Below, piece after piece: positions 33,454-41,972 of a stretch of DNA of 64,000 nucleotides; the stretch's first letter is position 1, and every line of letters begins with the position of its first letter. The stretch lies in the NCBI GenBank assembly GCA_046348995.1, contig JAXMDB010000009.1:1-64000 (forward strand), written 5' to 3'. A model generated the notes under the pieces. That model saw only the letters and a program-made list of their open reading frames with translations. It did not search any database and had not been told where the DNA came from. Source of the DNA: JANNSX01 sp046348995. Lineage in GTDB: Bacteria; Pseudomonadota; Alphaproteobacteria; Rhizobiales; Hyphomicrobiaceae. A program made the translations under genes and the position numbers.

Positions 33454-35535
33454 GTGCAGGCCTCGCCGGACGATATCGACATTGCCGTGCTCTGGCAGGC
33501 GGTGAAGCGCAACCGGCTACGCCTTGTTGCGGCTGCGCTCGCGGCTGGCGCGATCACCTATGCCGTGCTCGCCTCGATGTCGCCGCTCTATCGCTCCTCC
33601 GCGCAGATCATCCTGTCGCGCGATGCGTCGATCTATTCGCGCCCGCGCGCCGAGCAGCAGCCCTCGGCGGAATCGCTCAAGATCGACCAGGACGAGATCT
33701 CGAGCCAGGTCGAGGTCGTGCAGTCGGCCGATGCGTTGCAGAAGGTCATAACCGATCTGCAGCTCGCCAAGCGGCCGGAGTTCAACTCGGCCCTGCGGAG
33801 CGCCGGCCCGATCACGGGCGTCCTCCGCATGCTCGGCCTCGTCGATGCCGACCGTAAGCAGCCGGAGCAGGAGCGCGTGTTCAACGCGTTCCGCCAGAGC
33901 CTCGTCGTCTATCCGGTGGCGAAATCACACGTCATCGCCATCGACGTCACCTCGACCGATGCCAAGCTCGCCGCGCAAATCGCCAATGCGGTCGCCGCCG
34001 CCTACATCGAGAGCAACCGCCTCGAGCAACTGCGCCGCGACAGCGATGCGACGAGCTGGATCGGCAGCCGGATCGACGAGCTGAAGACGGATGCGGCCGC
34101 AGCCGACTCTGCGCTCGAGAAATTCCGCGCGCAGGCGGGGCTGCTCGCGGGCCAGAACAATGTCACGCTCAACACCCAGCAGCTCTCCGAGCTCAACACC
34201 CAACTGACGCAGCTCCGGTCCCAGCGGTCGGAGGCGGAAACGCGCGCCAAGGCAGTGCGCGCCATGCTCTCGGACGGCGACATCGAGTCCTCGCCCGACG
34301 TGCTCAAGTCGCCGATCATCCAACGCCTGCTCGAGCAGAAGGTCGCGGCCGAGCGCGAGGTCGCCGAGCTGTCGGCGACGCTGCTCGCCAAGCATCCGCG
34401 CATGCTGCAGGTGTCGAGCAAGCTTGCGAAGCTCAAGTCGGAGATCCGCCGCGAGGTCGTGAAGATCGTCAAGAGCCTGGAGAAGGAAGCCGAGATCGCG
34501 GCGGCGCGGGTCGCCTCGGTCGAGACCAGCATCGCCGAGATGACCGCCAAGGCGGAGCAGTCGAGCGACTCGCAGGCTAAGCTCAGCGGCCTCGAGCGCG
34601 CGGCCAAATCCAAGCGCGAGCTCTATGAGGCCTATCTCGATCGCTACAACGAGGCGGTGACGCGCGATCAGCGGTCGGTGCCGGCCTACGCGCGCCAGAT
34701 CGCCGAAGCGAAGCCGTCGAGCATTCCGGAGTTCCCCAAGAAGCTTCCGAGCGCGCTGCTCGCCATGGTGGGAATGGGGCTGGCCGGCCTCGGGCTTGTC
34801 GTGACCCGCGAGCTCATGCGCGCCGCACGCAGTGGCCGTCGCCTCGGCGAAGCCGTCGAGGCGCCGGTGCGCCGGGCTCCCATGCCACAACCCGGCCGTG
34901 CCCGCGCGCCGCTCGAGGCCCCGGCCGTCACCGTCGAAAGTAGCCTCGGCGACATCGCCCAAAGTCTCGCGCGGCGGGGGCTATCGGGCAGCGGCCAGCG
35001 CACGCTCGTGACCGCTCCCGCCGGCCGCTCGGATACGGCCCGCACCGCGCTCCGCATTGCCGAGGCGCTGTCCAAGTCCGGACGCTCGGTGCTCGTTGTC
35101 GATGCGGGTTCCGATCTGCCGGGGCTGGCCCATGCGGCCTCGATCGGCAACGTGCCGGGATGGCGCGAGGTGCTGGCCGGCGAGTCGAGCTTTGAGGACG
35201 TGCTGGCGACGACCGAAGGCAGCTCCGTGCATCTCATCCCGGCCGGTGGCCGCGCGATCCTCGCCGCGACCCCCGAGACGAGCGAGCGCATGCAACTCTG
35301 TCTCGAGGCGCTCTCCGAGATCTATGAGCAGGTGCTCGTCGTTGCCTCGCCGTCGCGCGCCAAGCCGCTGCTGCCTTGGCTGCATGCCGCCATCGAAATC
35401 TCGGAGGACGAGGACAGCGGGCTCAGCGACACGCTCGCCGCAGCCGGCCTCGACGTCATCCGGTATCACCCGAAGCTTCCAGGCGCCGGACGCGTGCGCT
35501 CGAAGCTTCCCGGCGGTGCCAGCCTGTCGTCCTGA
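33454..35535 (+). CDS. Wzz/GumC-type chain-length determinant with degenerate BY-kinase domain
   Basis: About 693 residues from the GTG at 33454, which has GGAG 6 nt upstream; a TTG at 33439 lacks one. TM1 lies near residues 22-42, then a Wzz domain (QIILSRD; DEISSQVEVVQS), a long coiled coil (about 195-405), and TM2 near 440-460 preceded by a Pro-rich IPEFPKKLPSA. The C-terminal domain (about 515-640) looks like the BY-kinase fold with VLVVDAGSDLPGL as Walker A'. However, the P-loop reads PAGRSDTART, without the GxGKS/T lysine, and there is no Tyr-rich tail. It probably controls EPS chain length and export but not through autophosphorylation. Confidence 0.88.
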   Translation: MQASPDDIDIAVLWQAVKRNRLRLVAAALAAGAITYAVLASMSPLYRSSAQIILSRDASIYSRPRAEQQPSAESLKIDQDEISSQVEVVQSADALQKVITDLQLAKRPEFNSALRSAGPITGVLRMLGLVDADRKQPEQERVFNAFRQSLVVYPVAKSHVIAIDVTSTDAKLAAQIANAVAAAYIESNRLEQLRRDSDATSWIGSRIDELKTDAAAADSALEKFRAQAGLLAGQNNVTLNTQQLSELNTQLTQLRSQRSEAETRAKAVRAMLSDGDIESSPDVLKSPIIQRLLEQKVAAEREVAELSATLLAKHPRMLQVSSKLAKLKSEIRREVVKIVKSLEKEAEIAAARVASVETSIAEMTAKAEQSSDSQAKLSGLERAAKSKRELYEAYLDRYNEAVTRDQRSVPAYARQIAEAKPSSIPEFPKKLPSALLAMVGMGLAGLGLVVTRELMRAARSGRRLGEAVEAPVRRAPMPQPGRARAPLEAPAVTVESSLGDIAQSLARRGLSGSGQRTLVTAPAGRSDTARTALRIAEALSKSGRSVLVVDAGSDLPGLAHAASIGNVPGWREVLAGESSFEDVLATTEGSSVHLIPAGGRAILAATPETSERMQLCLEALSEIYEQVLVVASPSRAKPLLPWLHAAIEISEDEDSGLSDTLAAAGLDVIRYHPKLPGAGRVRSKLPGGASLSS

Positions 35536-35541
35536 GACAGC

Positions 35542-36735
35542 CTAACGTCCCGACGCCCGGAGCAGCTTGCGCGCCTGCTGCGCCGCTTGCCAGAGGCGGC
35601 GATTGCTCTTGATGAAGCGTTTGGCGAGCGCGCCGCCGGATGCCGCCAGCGTCACGGCATAGCCGCCGATCGAGAGCGGCATGTAGACATCGACGAGCGG
35701 CACGGGGGAGGGCTGCCAAATGGCTTTGTGCTGCCCCTCGCCGGCACCGAGGTCATAAGCCGACATACCGTCGGCGCTCGCCTGCTCCATCAGGAGCTGC
35801 ATCAGCGTGAGCCCCGGCGACAGCTTCAGAATCTCGGGCGCCATGTCGCCGAGCGAGAGCGTCAGCAGATGCCGGCAGGTGTCATAGGATATGCTCGTCG
35901 CGGTCGCGAGCACCTCGCCGTGCGCGTGGAGCGCACTGCACTCGAGCAACGCAGGCGTTCCCTCGCGCTCGGTGGCCAGATCCCGGTAGAAGGCGGCGAT
36001 GCCCGGCGCCTCGAAGGGATTGGCGATGCCGCGCTCGGCGAACTGTTGCTTCTTCTGCGCGAGGAAGACGTCGAGCAGGGCGAGGCGACGTTCCGTGCTG
36101 GTGGCGCCTTCGAACCTGAACCCCGGGAGGTCCTCGAGCCGCCGCGTGCTCCGTTTGAGCTTGCCGCGCGTCGCCTTCGAGAGCGTGCCGGCCAAACTCT
36201 CGGGCTGGCCCGGCGTCAGGGCGACCAGATGGCTACGATTGGCGGACGGTATCGCCTCTAGTCCGGCGAACGGATTGGCAGCACCGCCCCAGCCGGCGGG
36301 TTGGTTTCGCAATTGCACCGCGGACAAGCCGATGACCTCGGTCCGGACGAGGGCGAGGATCGCTTTGAGCCCGTCGGGCGTCAGGGTCTGAGCGACACCC
36401 GGCGCGTAGAGGCCCATGGCGTAGGTCGCATGCGCCTGCCCGAGCCAGCCGAGCACGGTCGCGCCCTGGACGGTTTGCGTCGCCATCGGCAGCAGGAATT
36501 GCGGCGCGCCGTCGGCGGTGCTGCCGGCCACGATCAGGGACTGCTCGCCGCGGGCCGGCGCGACGTGGGCCTCCCAGGCCTTGAGCCAGCGATACGACTG
36601 AAAGGCGGTCCCCGCGCCGGTCGCCTCGAGGCGCCGCCAGAGCGGCTCGGCCTCATCGAGCTTGCGAAAGATCTGCAGGTGGTGCGGCATCTGCGAAAGG
36701 GCCCCGCTCAAACGCGCGTTAACGCTTACCGCCAT
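35542..36735 (-). CDS. CelD/BcsL-like GNAT-fold acetyltransferase
   Basis: About 397 residues from the ATG at 36735; other starts at 36774 and 36690 are possible and none has a strong ribosome-binding site. It contains FQSYRWLKAWEAHV (near 45) and a duplicated GNAT-like domain ending ...MSAYDLGAGEGQHKAIW, as in Acetyltransf_6 (CelD/FemAB-like) proteins of EPS and cellulose clusters. Such proteins are proposed to acylate sugars or lipids. The acceptor is unknown. It ends 6 bp from the Wzz-like gene (convergent) and is divergent from the deacetylase gene across a 200-bp intergenic region, so both modifiers may share control. Confidence 0.83.
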   Translation of the reverse strand: MAVSVNARLSGALSQMPHHLQIFRKLDEAEPLWRRLEATGAGTAFQSYRWLKAWEAHVAPARGEQSLIVAGSTADGAPQFLLPMATQTVQGATVLGWLGQAHATYAMGLYAPGVAQTLTPDGLKAILALVRTEVIGLSAVQLRNQPAGWGGAANPFAGLEAIPSANRSHLVALTPGQPESLAGTLSKATRGKLKRSTRRLEDLPGFRFEGATSTERRLALLDVFLAQKKQQFAERGIANPFEAPGIAAFYRDLATEREGTPALLECSALHAHGEVLATATSISYDTCRHLLTLSLGDMAPEILKLSPGLTLMQLLMEQASADGMSAYDLGAGEGQHKAIWQPSPVPLVDVYMPLSIGGYAVTLAASGGALAKRFIKSNRRLWQAAQQARKLLRASGR

Positions 36736-36935
36736 TCTCGGGGGATGCCCGCGCTGTCTCCCCTTGTCTCGCACGGAGCTTGCAAAGTCGTGGACGCTGA
36801 GGGGTCTCGGCTCGGACTATCGACACATATCGGTGCATTGGTTAACGAAAGTGCACGGGTGAGTCTGCCGATGGGGTAGGTTTCGGGAGTTCCGGGCCTG
36901 GTAGCCGAAGCTCAAGCGGAACGACAGGACGGGCG

Positions 36936-37994
36936 ATGACGACCAGTCGAGCCACGAAGCTCATCAAGGCCAGCCTTGCGACGCTCTTCTATACGGGCGG
37001 CCACAGGGTCATGGCGCCGTTCACGCAGGGCGTCGGCGTCATCTTCACGCTGCATCACGTCTCGCCGGAGCCCCGCCGTGCGTTCGAGCCCAACCGGATC
37101 CTCAGGATCACACCCGAGTTCCTCGACCGCGCGATCTCGGTCGTGCTCGATTCCGGCTTCGACATCGTCTCCCTCGACGACGCCCATTTCCGCCTGACCG
37201 AAGGCCAGTTCGAGCGCCCCTTCGCCTGCTTCACCTTCGACGACGGCTATCGCGACAACCTCGTGCACGCCTATCCGATCTTCAAGCGCCGCAACCTGCC
37301 GATGGCCATCTACGTGCCGAGCGCGTTTGCCGACGGCGAGGGCGATCTGTGGTGGCTGACGCTGCAAACGCTCATCGACAGCGTCGATCAGCTCTCGGTC
37401 AAGATGAATGGCACGTCGCGCGAATTCGACTGTGCGACGTCGATCGCCAAGGAGGCGGCGTTCGACGAGATCTACTGGTGGCTGCGCAACCTCGACGAGC
37501 ACGAGGCGCGTGGCATCGTGCACGAGCTTTGCCGGGGCGCCGGCGTCGACTGGCGCGAGCACGGGCGGGCGTTGCCGATGAGCTGGGACGAGCTGCGTCG
37601 CATCGCTGCCGATCCGCTCGTCACCATCGGCTCGCACACGCGCCAGCACTACGCCTTGGCGAAACTGACGGAAGCCGAGGCCTGCCAGGAGATCGAGATC
37701 GGGACGCACCGCATCGAGCAGGAGCTCGGCCGGCGGCCGGCGCATCTGTGCTATCCCTACGGCTCGCCCTGCGCGGCGGGAGCGCGCGAGTTCCGCTTGG
37801 CCAAGGAGCTCGGCTACAAGACCGCGGTGACGACGCGCAAGGGGCTGATCTACTCGGGCCACGGCGAGCATCTGACGGCGCTGCCGCGGGTTTCGCTCAA
37901 CGGCGACTATCAGGACGAGCGCTACTTGCGGGTGTTTCTGACCGGGGCGCCGTTCGCGGTCTGGAACGGGTTCCGCCGCATCAAGGTCGCCTGA
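36936..37994 (+). CDS. Polysaccharide deacetylase (NodB/CE4 domain)
   Basis: A 352-residue protein with the CE4 signatures FTFDDG (99-104; Asp102 and Asp103), SHTRQH (233-238; metal-binding His234 and His238) and CYPYG near 250. There is no signal peptide or obvious membrane anchor, so a cytoplasmic or peripheral location is likely. CE4 enzymes remove N- or O-acetyl groups from polysaccharides. Next to the CelD-like acetyltransferase it probably tailors the EPS unit. A hydrophobic Val/Ile run at 33-38 is too short to be a helix. Confidence 0.9.
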   Translation: MTTSRATKLIKASLATLFYTGGHRVMAPFTQGVGVIFTLHHVSPEPRRAFEPNRILRITPEFLDRAISVVLDSGFDIVSLDDAHFRLTEGQFERPFACFTFDDGYRDNLVHAYPIFKRRNLPMAIYVPSAFADGEGDLWWLTLQTLIDSVDQLSVKMNGTSREFDCATSIAKEAAFDEIYWWLRNLDEHEARGIVHELCRGAGVDWREHGRALPMSWDELRRIAADPLVTIGSHTRQHYALAKLTEAEACQEIEIGTHRIEQELGRRPAHLCYPYGSPCAAGAREFRLAKELGYKTAVTTRKGLIYSGHGEHLTALPRVSLNGDYQDERYLRVFLTGAPFAVWNGFRRIKVA

Positions 37995-38000
37995 GGCGTC

Positions 38001-38222
38001 TCACCGCCCCTTGTCGCCCGGCCGCTCCTTGACCATCCAGCTGATCAGTATGGCGCCGAGCGGCACCCAGACGAGGGCGGCGAAGATGTATCCCGCCGCC
38101 TGCAGCAGCCAGTGCCGTCCCGGCAACACCTCGGCCGTCACCGACATCGCCACGAGCACGTAGACGATGAAGAAGACGAGCAGGATGATGGTGCCGATGA
38201 GCTTGCGCGTGCTGGGCGTCAT
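38001..38222 (-). CDS. DUF2842 family small membrane protein
   Basis: A 73-residue protein with two hydrophobic helices (about 8-30 and 40-62) and a basic C-terminus. The TPSTRKLIGTIIL beginning, LPGRHWLLQAAGY in the middle and VPLGAILISWM match DUF2842, a family restricted mainly to Alphaproteobacteria. Its function is unknown. It lies divergent from ctaA across a palindromic repeat, and the pairing with heme A synthase may be functional, but that is a guess from position. Confidence 0.82.
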   Translation of the reverse strand: MTPSTRKLIGTIILLVFFIVYVLVAMSVTAEVLPGRHWLLQAAGYIFAALVWVPLGAILISWMVKERPGDKGR

Positions 38223-38286
38223 GCGCCTGACCTAGTGCGGGTTCAATCCATCCGTCGTCGAGAACCCGCCCTAGGTTGTTTGTATC

Positions 38287-38334
38287 GAGCACGTTCTTTC
38301 GGCGAACCGGAGGCCACTTCGCCTGAACGTGCTC
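38287..38334. repeat. Palindromic intergenic element with two nested stems
   Basis: GAGCACGTTC (38287-38296) pairs exactly with GAACGTGCTC (38325-38334), and within it GGCGAA (38301-38306) pairs with TTCGCC (38318-38323) around an 11-nt loop. It sits between the divergent DUF2842 and ctaA genes. It looks like a REP-type interspersed element. A regulatory site for either gene is also possible. Confidence 0.7.
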
Positions 38335-38417
38335 TAGGCGCTCACAGCCGGGTGCGCAAGTCCCGCGTCGCCGCGCCCTTCCGGCGCATTGTCCGGACGC
38401 TCCGCCGGTTGTAGGCG

Positions 38418-39461
38418 ATGGCGATGTCCACCGCCCCCCAGGCCGCGAGCGACGCGGCAGCTCCGTCGCGCCGTCCGGTTCGCCTCTGGTTGTTCGCCAT
38501 CGCCGGTCTCGTGCTCTTGATGGCGGTGGTCGGCGCGGCGACGCGTCTGACCGACTCCGGCCTCTCGATCACCGAGTGGCGGCCGCTGCTCGGCGCCATC
38601 CCGCCGTTGACGGAGGCGGATTGGCTGGCGGCGTTCGAGAAGTACAAGGCGATCCCCGAGTACAGCATCGTCAACAACGGCATGACGCTGGACGACTTCA
38701 AGCCGATCTACTGGTGGGAGTGGAGCCATCGCTTTCTCGGCCGCACGATCGGTGTCGTCTTCGCGGTGCCGTTCCTGATCTTTCTCGTCCGCGGCCGGAT
38801 CGACCGGGCGCTTGGCGTCAGGCTCGGCGGGTTGCTCGCGCTCGGCGGGCTCCAGGGCTTCGTCGGCTGGTACATGGTGCAGTCGGGCCTCGTCGACCGC
38901 GTCGACGTCAGCCAATACCGGCTCGCGCTGCATCTTTCGATCGCGGCGGCGATCTTCGCCTGGACGGTGTGGATGGCGCTCGGGATCGGGGCGGCGCAGG
39001 TCACGGGCGCAACCGCCGGATGGCGATGGTCGGCGCGCGGGCTCGTGGCGCTCCTGTTCCTGCAGATCGCCGCCGGCGCCTTCGTCGCCGGTCTCGACGC
39101 CGGCCTGGCCTACAACACCTGGCCGACGATGGACGGTGCGTTCGTGCCCGATGGGCTCGGCGTCATGACGCCCGGCTACCTCAATCTGTTCGAGAACGCG
39201 CTGACGGTACAGTTCGACCATCGCCTGCTCGCCTACGCGATCGCGCTCTGGGTGGCGATCCAGGCCGTGGCGGCGCTACGTGCCGAGCCGTCGCCGTGGC
39301 GGGCGTCGGCTTTTGTTCTCCTCGCCGCCGTCCTCGCCCAGATCGGGCTCGGCATCTGGACGCTGCTCACCCAAGTCCCGATCGGCCTGGGCTTAGCCCA
39401 TCAGGCGGGCGCGTTCGTGCTGCTGGGGCTCGCCGTGTGGCATGCGAGGCGGGTGGGGTAG
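38418..39461 (+). CDS. ctaA: Heme A synthase (CtaA/COX15 type 2)
   Basis: A predicted 347-residue membrane protein with eight helices. Conserved features: ATRLTDSGLSITEWRP after TM1, WWEWSHRFLGR (His), LALHLSIA (His), AGLDAGLAYNTWPTMDGAFVP in the middle, QFDHRLLAY (His) and LAHQAGAFVLL (His). These histidines coordinate the heme ligands. It oxidises heme O to heme A for cytochrome aa3 oxidase. The alphaproteobacterial and mitochondrial (type 2) length and the NTWPTM motif fit. No cox genes are in the window. Confidence 0.94.
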   Translation: MAMSTAPQAASDAAAPSRRPVRLWLFAIAGLVLLMAVVGAATRLTDSGLSITEWRPLLGAIPPLTEADWLAAFEKYKAIPEYSIVNNGMTLDDFKPIYWWEWSHRFLGRTIGVVFAVPFLIFLVRGRIDRALGVRLGGLLALGGLQGFVGWYMVQSGLVDRVDVSQYRLALHLSIAAAIFAWTVWMALGIGAAQVTGATAGWRWSARGLVALLFLQIAAGAFVAGLDAGLAYNTWPTMDGAFVPDGLGVMTPGYLNLFENALTVQFDHRLLAYAIALWVAIQAVAALRAEPSPWRASAFVLLAAVLAQIGLGIWTLLTQVPIGLGLAHQAGAFVLLGLAVWHARRVG

Positions 39462-39489
39462 GTCTCTACCCAATCCTGATTTCTCGTGG

Positions 39490-39622
39490 ATGCTGACGTT
39501 CGTCAGCATGACGGGGGGGAGGGACTGGGCAAAGGCCCACGGTCAGTTGGTGCTGCGAATGAGAGACTTGCGATCCACGACACATCCCTCATCACCGTCA
39601 TGGTCGCGGACGCGACCATCCA
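39490..39622. repeat. Cluster of interspersed hairpin repeats
   Basis: ATGCTGAC-GTTC-GTCAGCAT (39490-39509) is a perfect 8-bp stem. TGGTCGCG-GA-CGCGACCA (39601-39618) is another, embedded in CCGTCATGG...CCATCCACG context that resembles repeats frequent in Bradyrhizobium-like genomes. The 236-bp stretch 39462-39697 holds no gene that I can support. Confidence 0.6.
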
Positions 39623-39697
39623 CGGGGAGAGCGATGGGTGCGAAGCCCGCCCCTCAGGCAAGCTCGCGCTCGCAAGCAGCAGAGACGGACGTGGAAC

Positions 39698-39982
39698 TCA
39701 GGCGAAGGCAAAGCTGAGCTGAACCGGGGCCTTGGGTGTACGCCTGCGGGACGCTTTGCGTTTCGGCGGCTCAGGCTCGTTGCGCGGCACGCCGGCCATG
39801 GCTATCCAGCTCCGCGTATCAAAACCTAGGTCGAGCAACATTTTTTCCATGACGTCGACCGCGTGGTCGCGGTCGCTCTCCGACATGACGGTTCGGCCGG
39901 CCTTGCGCATGCGCCGTTTCGCGGCGTCCAATCCCGCGTCGCGCGCAAATGGCAATGCTTCGGTGTATGACTTGACCCGCAC
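39698..39982 (-). CDS. Hypothetical protein, 94 residues
   Basis: A small, basic soluble protein. Residues 1-60 look helical (RVKSYTEALPFARDAGLDAAKRRM, then a segment with DVMEKMLLDLGF). A Pro/Lys/Arg-rich linker (about 72-86) leads to a hydrophobic end, LSFAFA. I do not recognise a family. The plausible amino-acid composition and the start after an upstream gap support coding, but there is no strong ribosome-binding site. It is transcribed away from the Ntn-hydrolase-like gene and lies next to the interspersed repeats. Confidence 0.55.
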   Translation of the reverse strand: MRVKSYTEALPFARDAGLDAAKRRMRKAGRTVMSESDRDHAVDVMEKMLLDLGFDTRSWIAMAGVPRNEPEPPKRKASRRRTPKAPVQLSFAFA

Positions 39983-40134
39983 GAGTCACCCTCCTGATCT
40001 GGGGAGCAAGCACACCTTGCGTTCCTCTGGTCAAGTGGCGACGATAGGCGCGGCGGAGGCGCGCTATGATCTGCGAGCGGCAATCGCCGCAACCGATGGG
40101 TTAGCTTCGTCGAGCGCTGTTTCGGGAGAAGCGG

Positions 40135-41103
40135 ATGACCGTTTGCATTGCCGCCGTCTGCAACATGGGGCAGGCGGATGGGACCTTCGTTGTTGCTGCA
40201 TCGGATCGCATGATCACTATAGGTGATATCGAGTACGAGCCGGAACAGTCGAAAGCCGTGGAGTTGGGCTCGTCAACGATAGGCCTGTTTGCCGGCGAGA
40301 TGGAGGTTCATGCTGCCGTCATCCCCAAGGCCAGAGAACGCATCGCGGATATCGTCAGCGAGCGAGACCCTCAAAGGCTCACCGTCGAGGAAATTGCGCA
40401 AGCATATGCACTGGAGTTCGCCTACTACCGCAGGGTCTTGGCTGAACGAGAGGTGCTAATTCCTAGGGGTCTGGACTTCGATCGATGGGCCCGGATGCAA
40501 TCGACTCTGCCGCACTATCAGGTGCAAGAAATCGACGCGAGGTTGACCACACGTCAACTAAATGCCAGCGCAATAATCGCAGGACTCGATCACACGGGGC
40601 CTCACATCTACAAGGTTCGCGACCCTGGCGTAGCAGAGTCATTTGATACACCGTATTTCGCTTGTATCGGGACCGGTAGCGACATCGCAACTACGCAGTT
40701 CATGCTTGCCAAGTTCGAGAAGCGCTGGCCCCTCGCCAGTGCTCTTTGGCTGACGTTCTCTGCAAAGGCGCGAGCTGAGGTGGCCGGCGGCGTCGGGCCT
40801 CAAACTGATCTGATCGTGGTCGGACCCAACAAGATTGTCTTCGTCGGAGCCGACCAAAAAGACCAACTCTACCGGATGTTCAATGATGTCACCAAGAAAG
40901 AACGTGCTGCTCAGGATGAGGCAGTTGCAAACTTAACTGAGTATCTCGGTCAAACCCCGCACGACCCGACGCAGCAGGCCAATCAGCAGGCGACGCCGGA
41001 TGACCCTGTCACCTCAAAAGAGGATAGTGCCTCGCCTGCTGTTTCTGCTTTCGCGAGACCAGTTTCGCGTTTGAGACGGAAGCGGAGCGACCAAGCGCCT
41101 TGA
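40135..41103 (+). CDS. Proteasome/HslV-like N-terminal nucleophile hydrolase candidate
   Basis: A predicted 322-residue protein; the ATG has GGGAGAAG upstream. The start codon is followed directly by ACC (Thr2), so Met removal would expose an N-terminal Thr. The next part follows proteasome beta architecture: TVCIAA, then VVAASDRMIT, then EQSKAVEL, then STIGLFAG. Asp24 and Lys40 are 16 residues apart, exactly the spacing of catalytic Asp17 and Lys33 in 20S beta subunits. The remaining core reaches about residue 240 (PYFACIGTGSDIA, GGVGPQTDLIVV), followed by a hydrophilic, low-complexity tail. No ATPase partner is adjacent. GC content (about 52-57% in two 60-base lines) is below its neighbours. 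The assignment is from pattern, not from a search. Confidence 0.6.
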   Translation: MTVCIAAVCNMGQADGTFVVAASDRMITIGDIEYEPEQSKAVELGSSTIGLFAGEMEVHAAVIPKARERIADIVSERDPQRLTVEEIAQAYALEFAYYRRVLAEREVLIPRGLDFDRWARMQSTLPHYQVQEIDARLTTRQLNASAIIAGLDHTGPHIYKVRDPGVAESFDTPYFACIGTGSDIATTQFMLAKFEKRWPLASALWLTFSAKARAEVAGGVGPQTDLIVVGPNKIVFVGADQKDQLYRMFNDVTKKERAAQDEAVANLTEYLGQTPHDPTQQANQQATPDDPVTSKEDSASPAVSAFARPVSRLRRKRSDQAP

Positions 41104-41259
41104 TAAGGTCAGCCTTTTAGATTGAGGCGTCTACTTCACGAGCAAGCGCCTCCAATATTATCTTTAGCTCCGCGCTGCTCAGCCGGTGCGCCTTTCTTCG
41201 TGGCAAGGGGCTCCTGCATCTATCTGTAGGTCAGCCTCTCACACTTCGACCTCTAACCC

Positions 41260-41961
41260 TCACATCACCCCCATCGCCTTGAGACTCTCGTGCCCATCGC
41301 GCCCGATGATGATGTGGTCGTGGACGATGATGCCGAGGCTCTTCGCCGACGTCACGATCTGCTTCGTCATGTCGATGTCGGCGCGGGACGGTTTCGGATC
41401 GCCAGAAGGGTGATTGTGCACCAGGATGATGGCGGTCGACGACAGCTCCAGCGCGCGCTTGACGACCTCGCGCACATAGACCGGCGTGTGATCGACCGTG
41501 CCGCGCTGCTGCACCTCATCGGCGATCAACCGGTTGCGCTTGTCGAGGAACAGGATGCGGAACTCCTCGCGCGCGGCAAAGGCCATCGCGGCGCGGCAGT
41601 AGCCGATGACGTCGTCCCAGGAGCCGAGCACCTGACGGTTGATGACCTGGCCCTTGGCGAGCCGCAGCGCCGCCGCCTTGATCAGCACGAGCTCCGCGAT
41701 CACCGCCTCGCCGACGCCTGAAATCTCGCCGAGTTGCTCGGGCGGCGCGCTGATCACCTCGGCGAAGGTGCCGAAGCGCTTGATGAGCGCCTTGGCGAGC
41801 GGCTTCGTATCGCGGCGGGGGATGGCGCGGAACAGCACGAGCTCGAGCAGCTCGTAATCCTGCATGGCGTCGGCGCCACCCTTGAGGAAGCGTTGCCTCA
41901 GGCGCTGCCGGTGGCCGAGATGATCGGGGGCATCGGCGTCGTCCTTGAACCCCTCGGCCAT
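41260..41961 (-). CDS. radC: RadC family JAB-domain protein
   Basis: A 233-residue protein. The N-terminal helix-hairpin-helix region (LGEISGVGEAVIAEL, near 78-91) is followed by a JAMM metalloprotease-like domain with HNHPSGDPKPSRAD: His182, His184, Ser192 and Asp195. RadC was once linked to DNA repair, but its actual role is unresolved, and a metallopeptidase or nuclease-related role has been suggested. It is the last gene of a minus-strand set sfsA-map-radC, 11 bp after map. This order is common in Alphaproteobacteria. Confidence 0.92.
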   Translation of the reverse strand: MAEGFKDDADAPDHLGHRQRLRQRFLKGGADAMQDYELLELVLFRAIPRRDTKPLAKALIKRFGTFAEVISAPPEQLGEISGVGEAVIAELVLIKAAALRLAKGQVINRQVLGSWDDVIGYCRAAMAFAAREEFRILFLDKRNRLIADEVQQRGTVDHTPVYVREVVKRALELSSTAIILVHNHPSGDPKPSRADIDMTKQIVTSAKSLGIIVHDHIIIGRDGHESLKAMGVM

Positions 41962-41972
41962 GGCTGGCTTGC

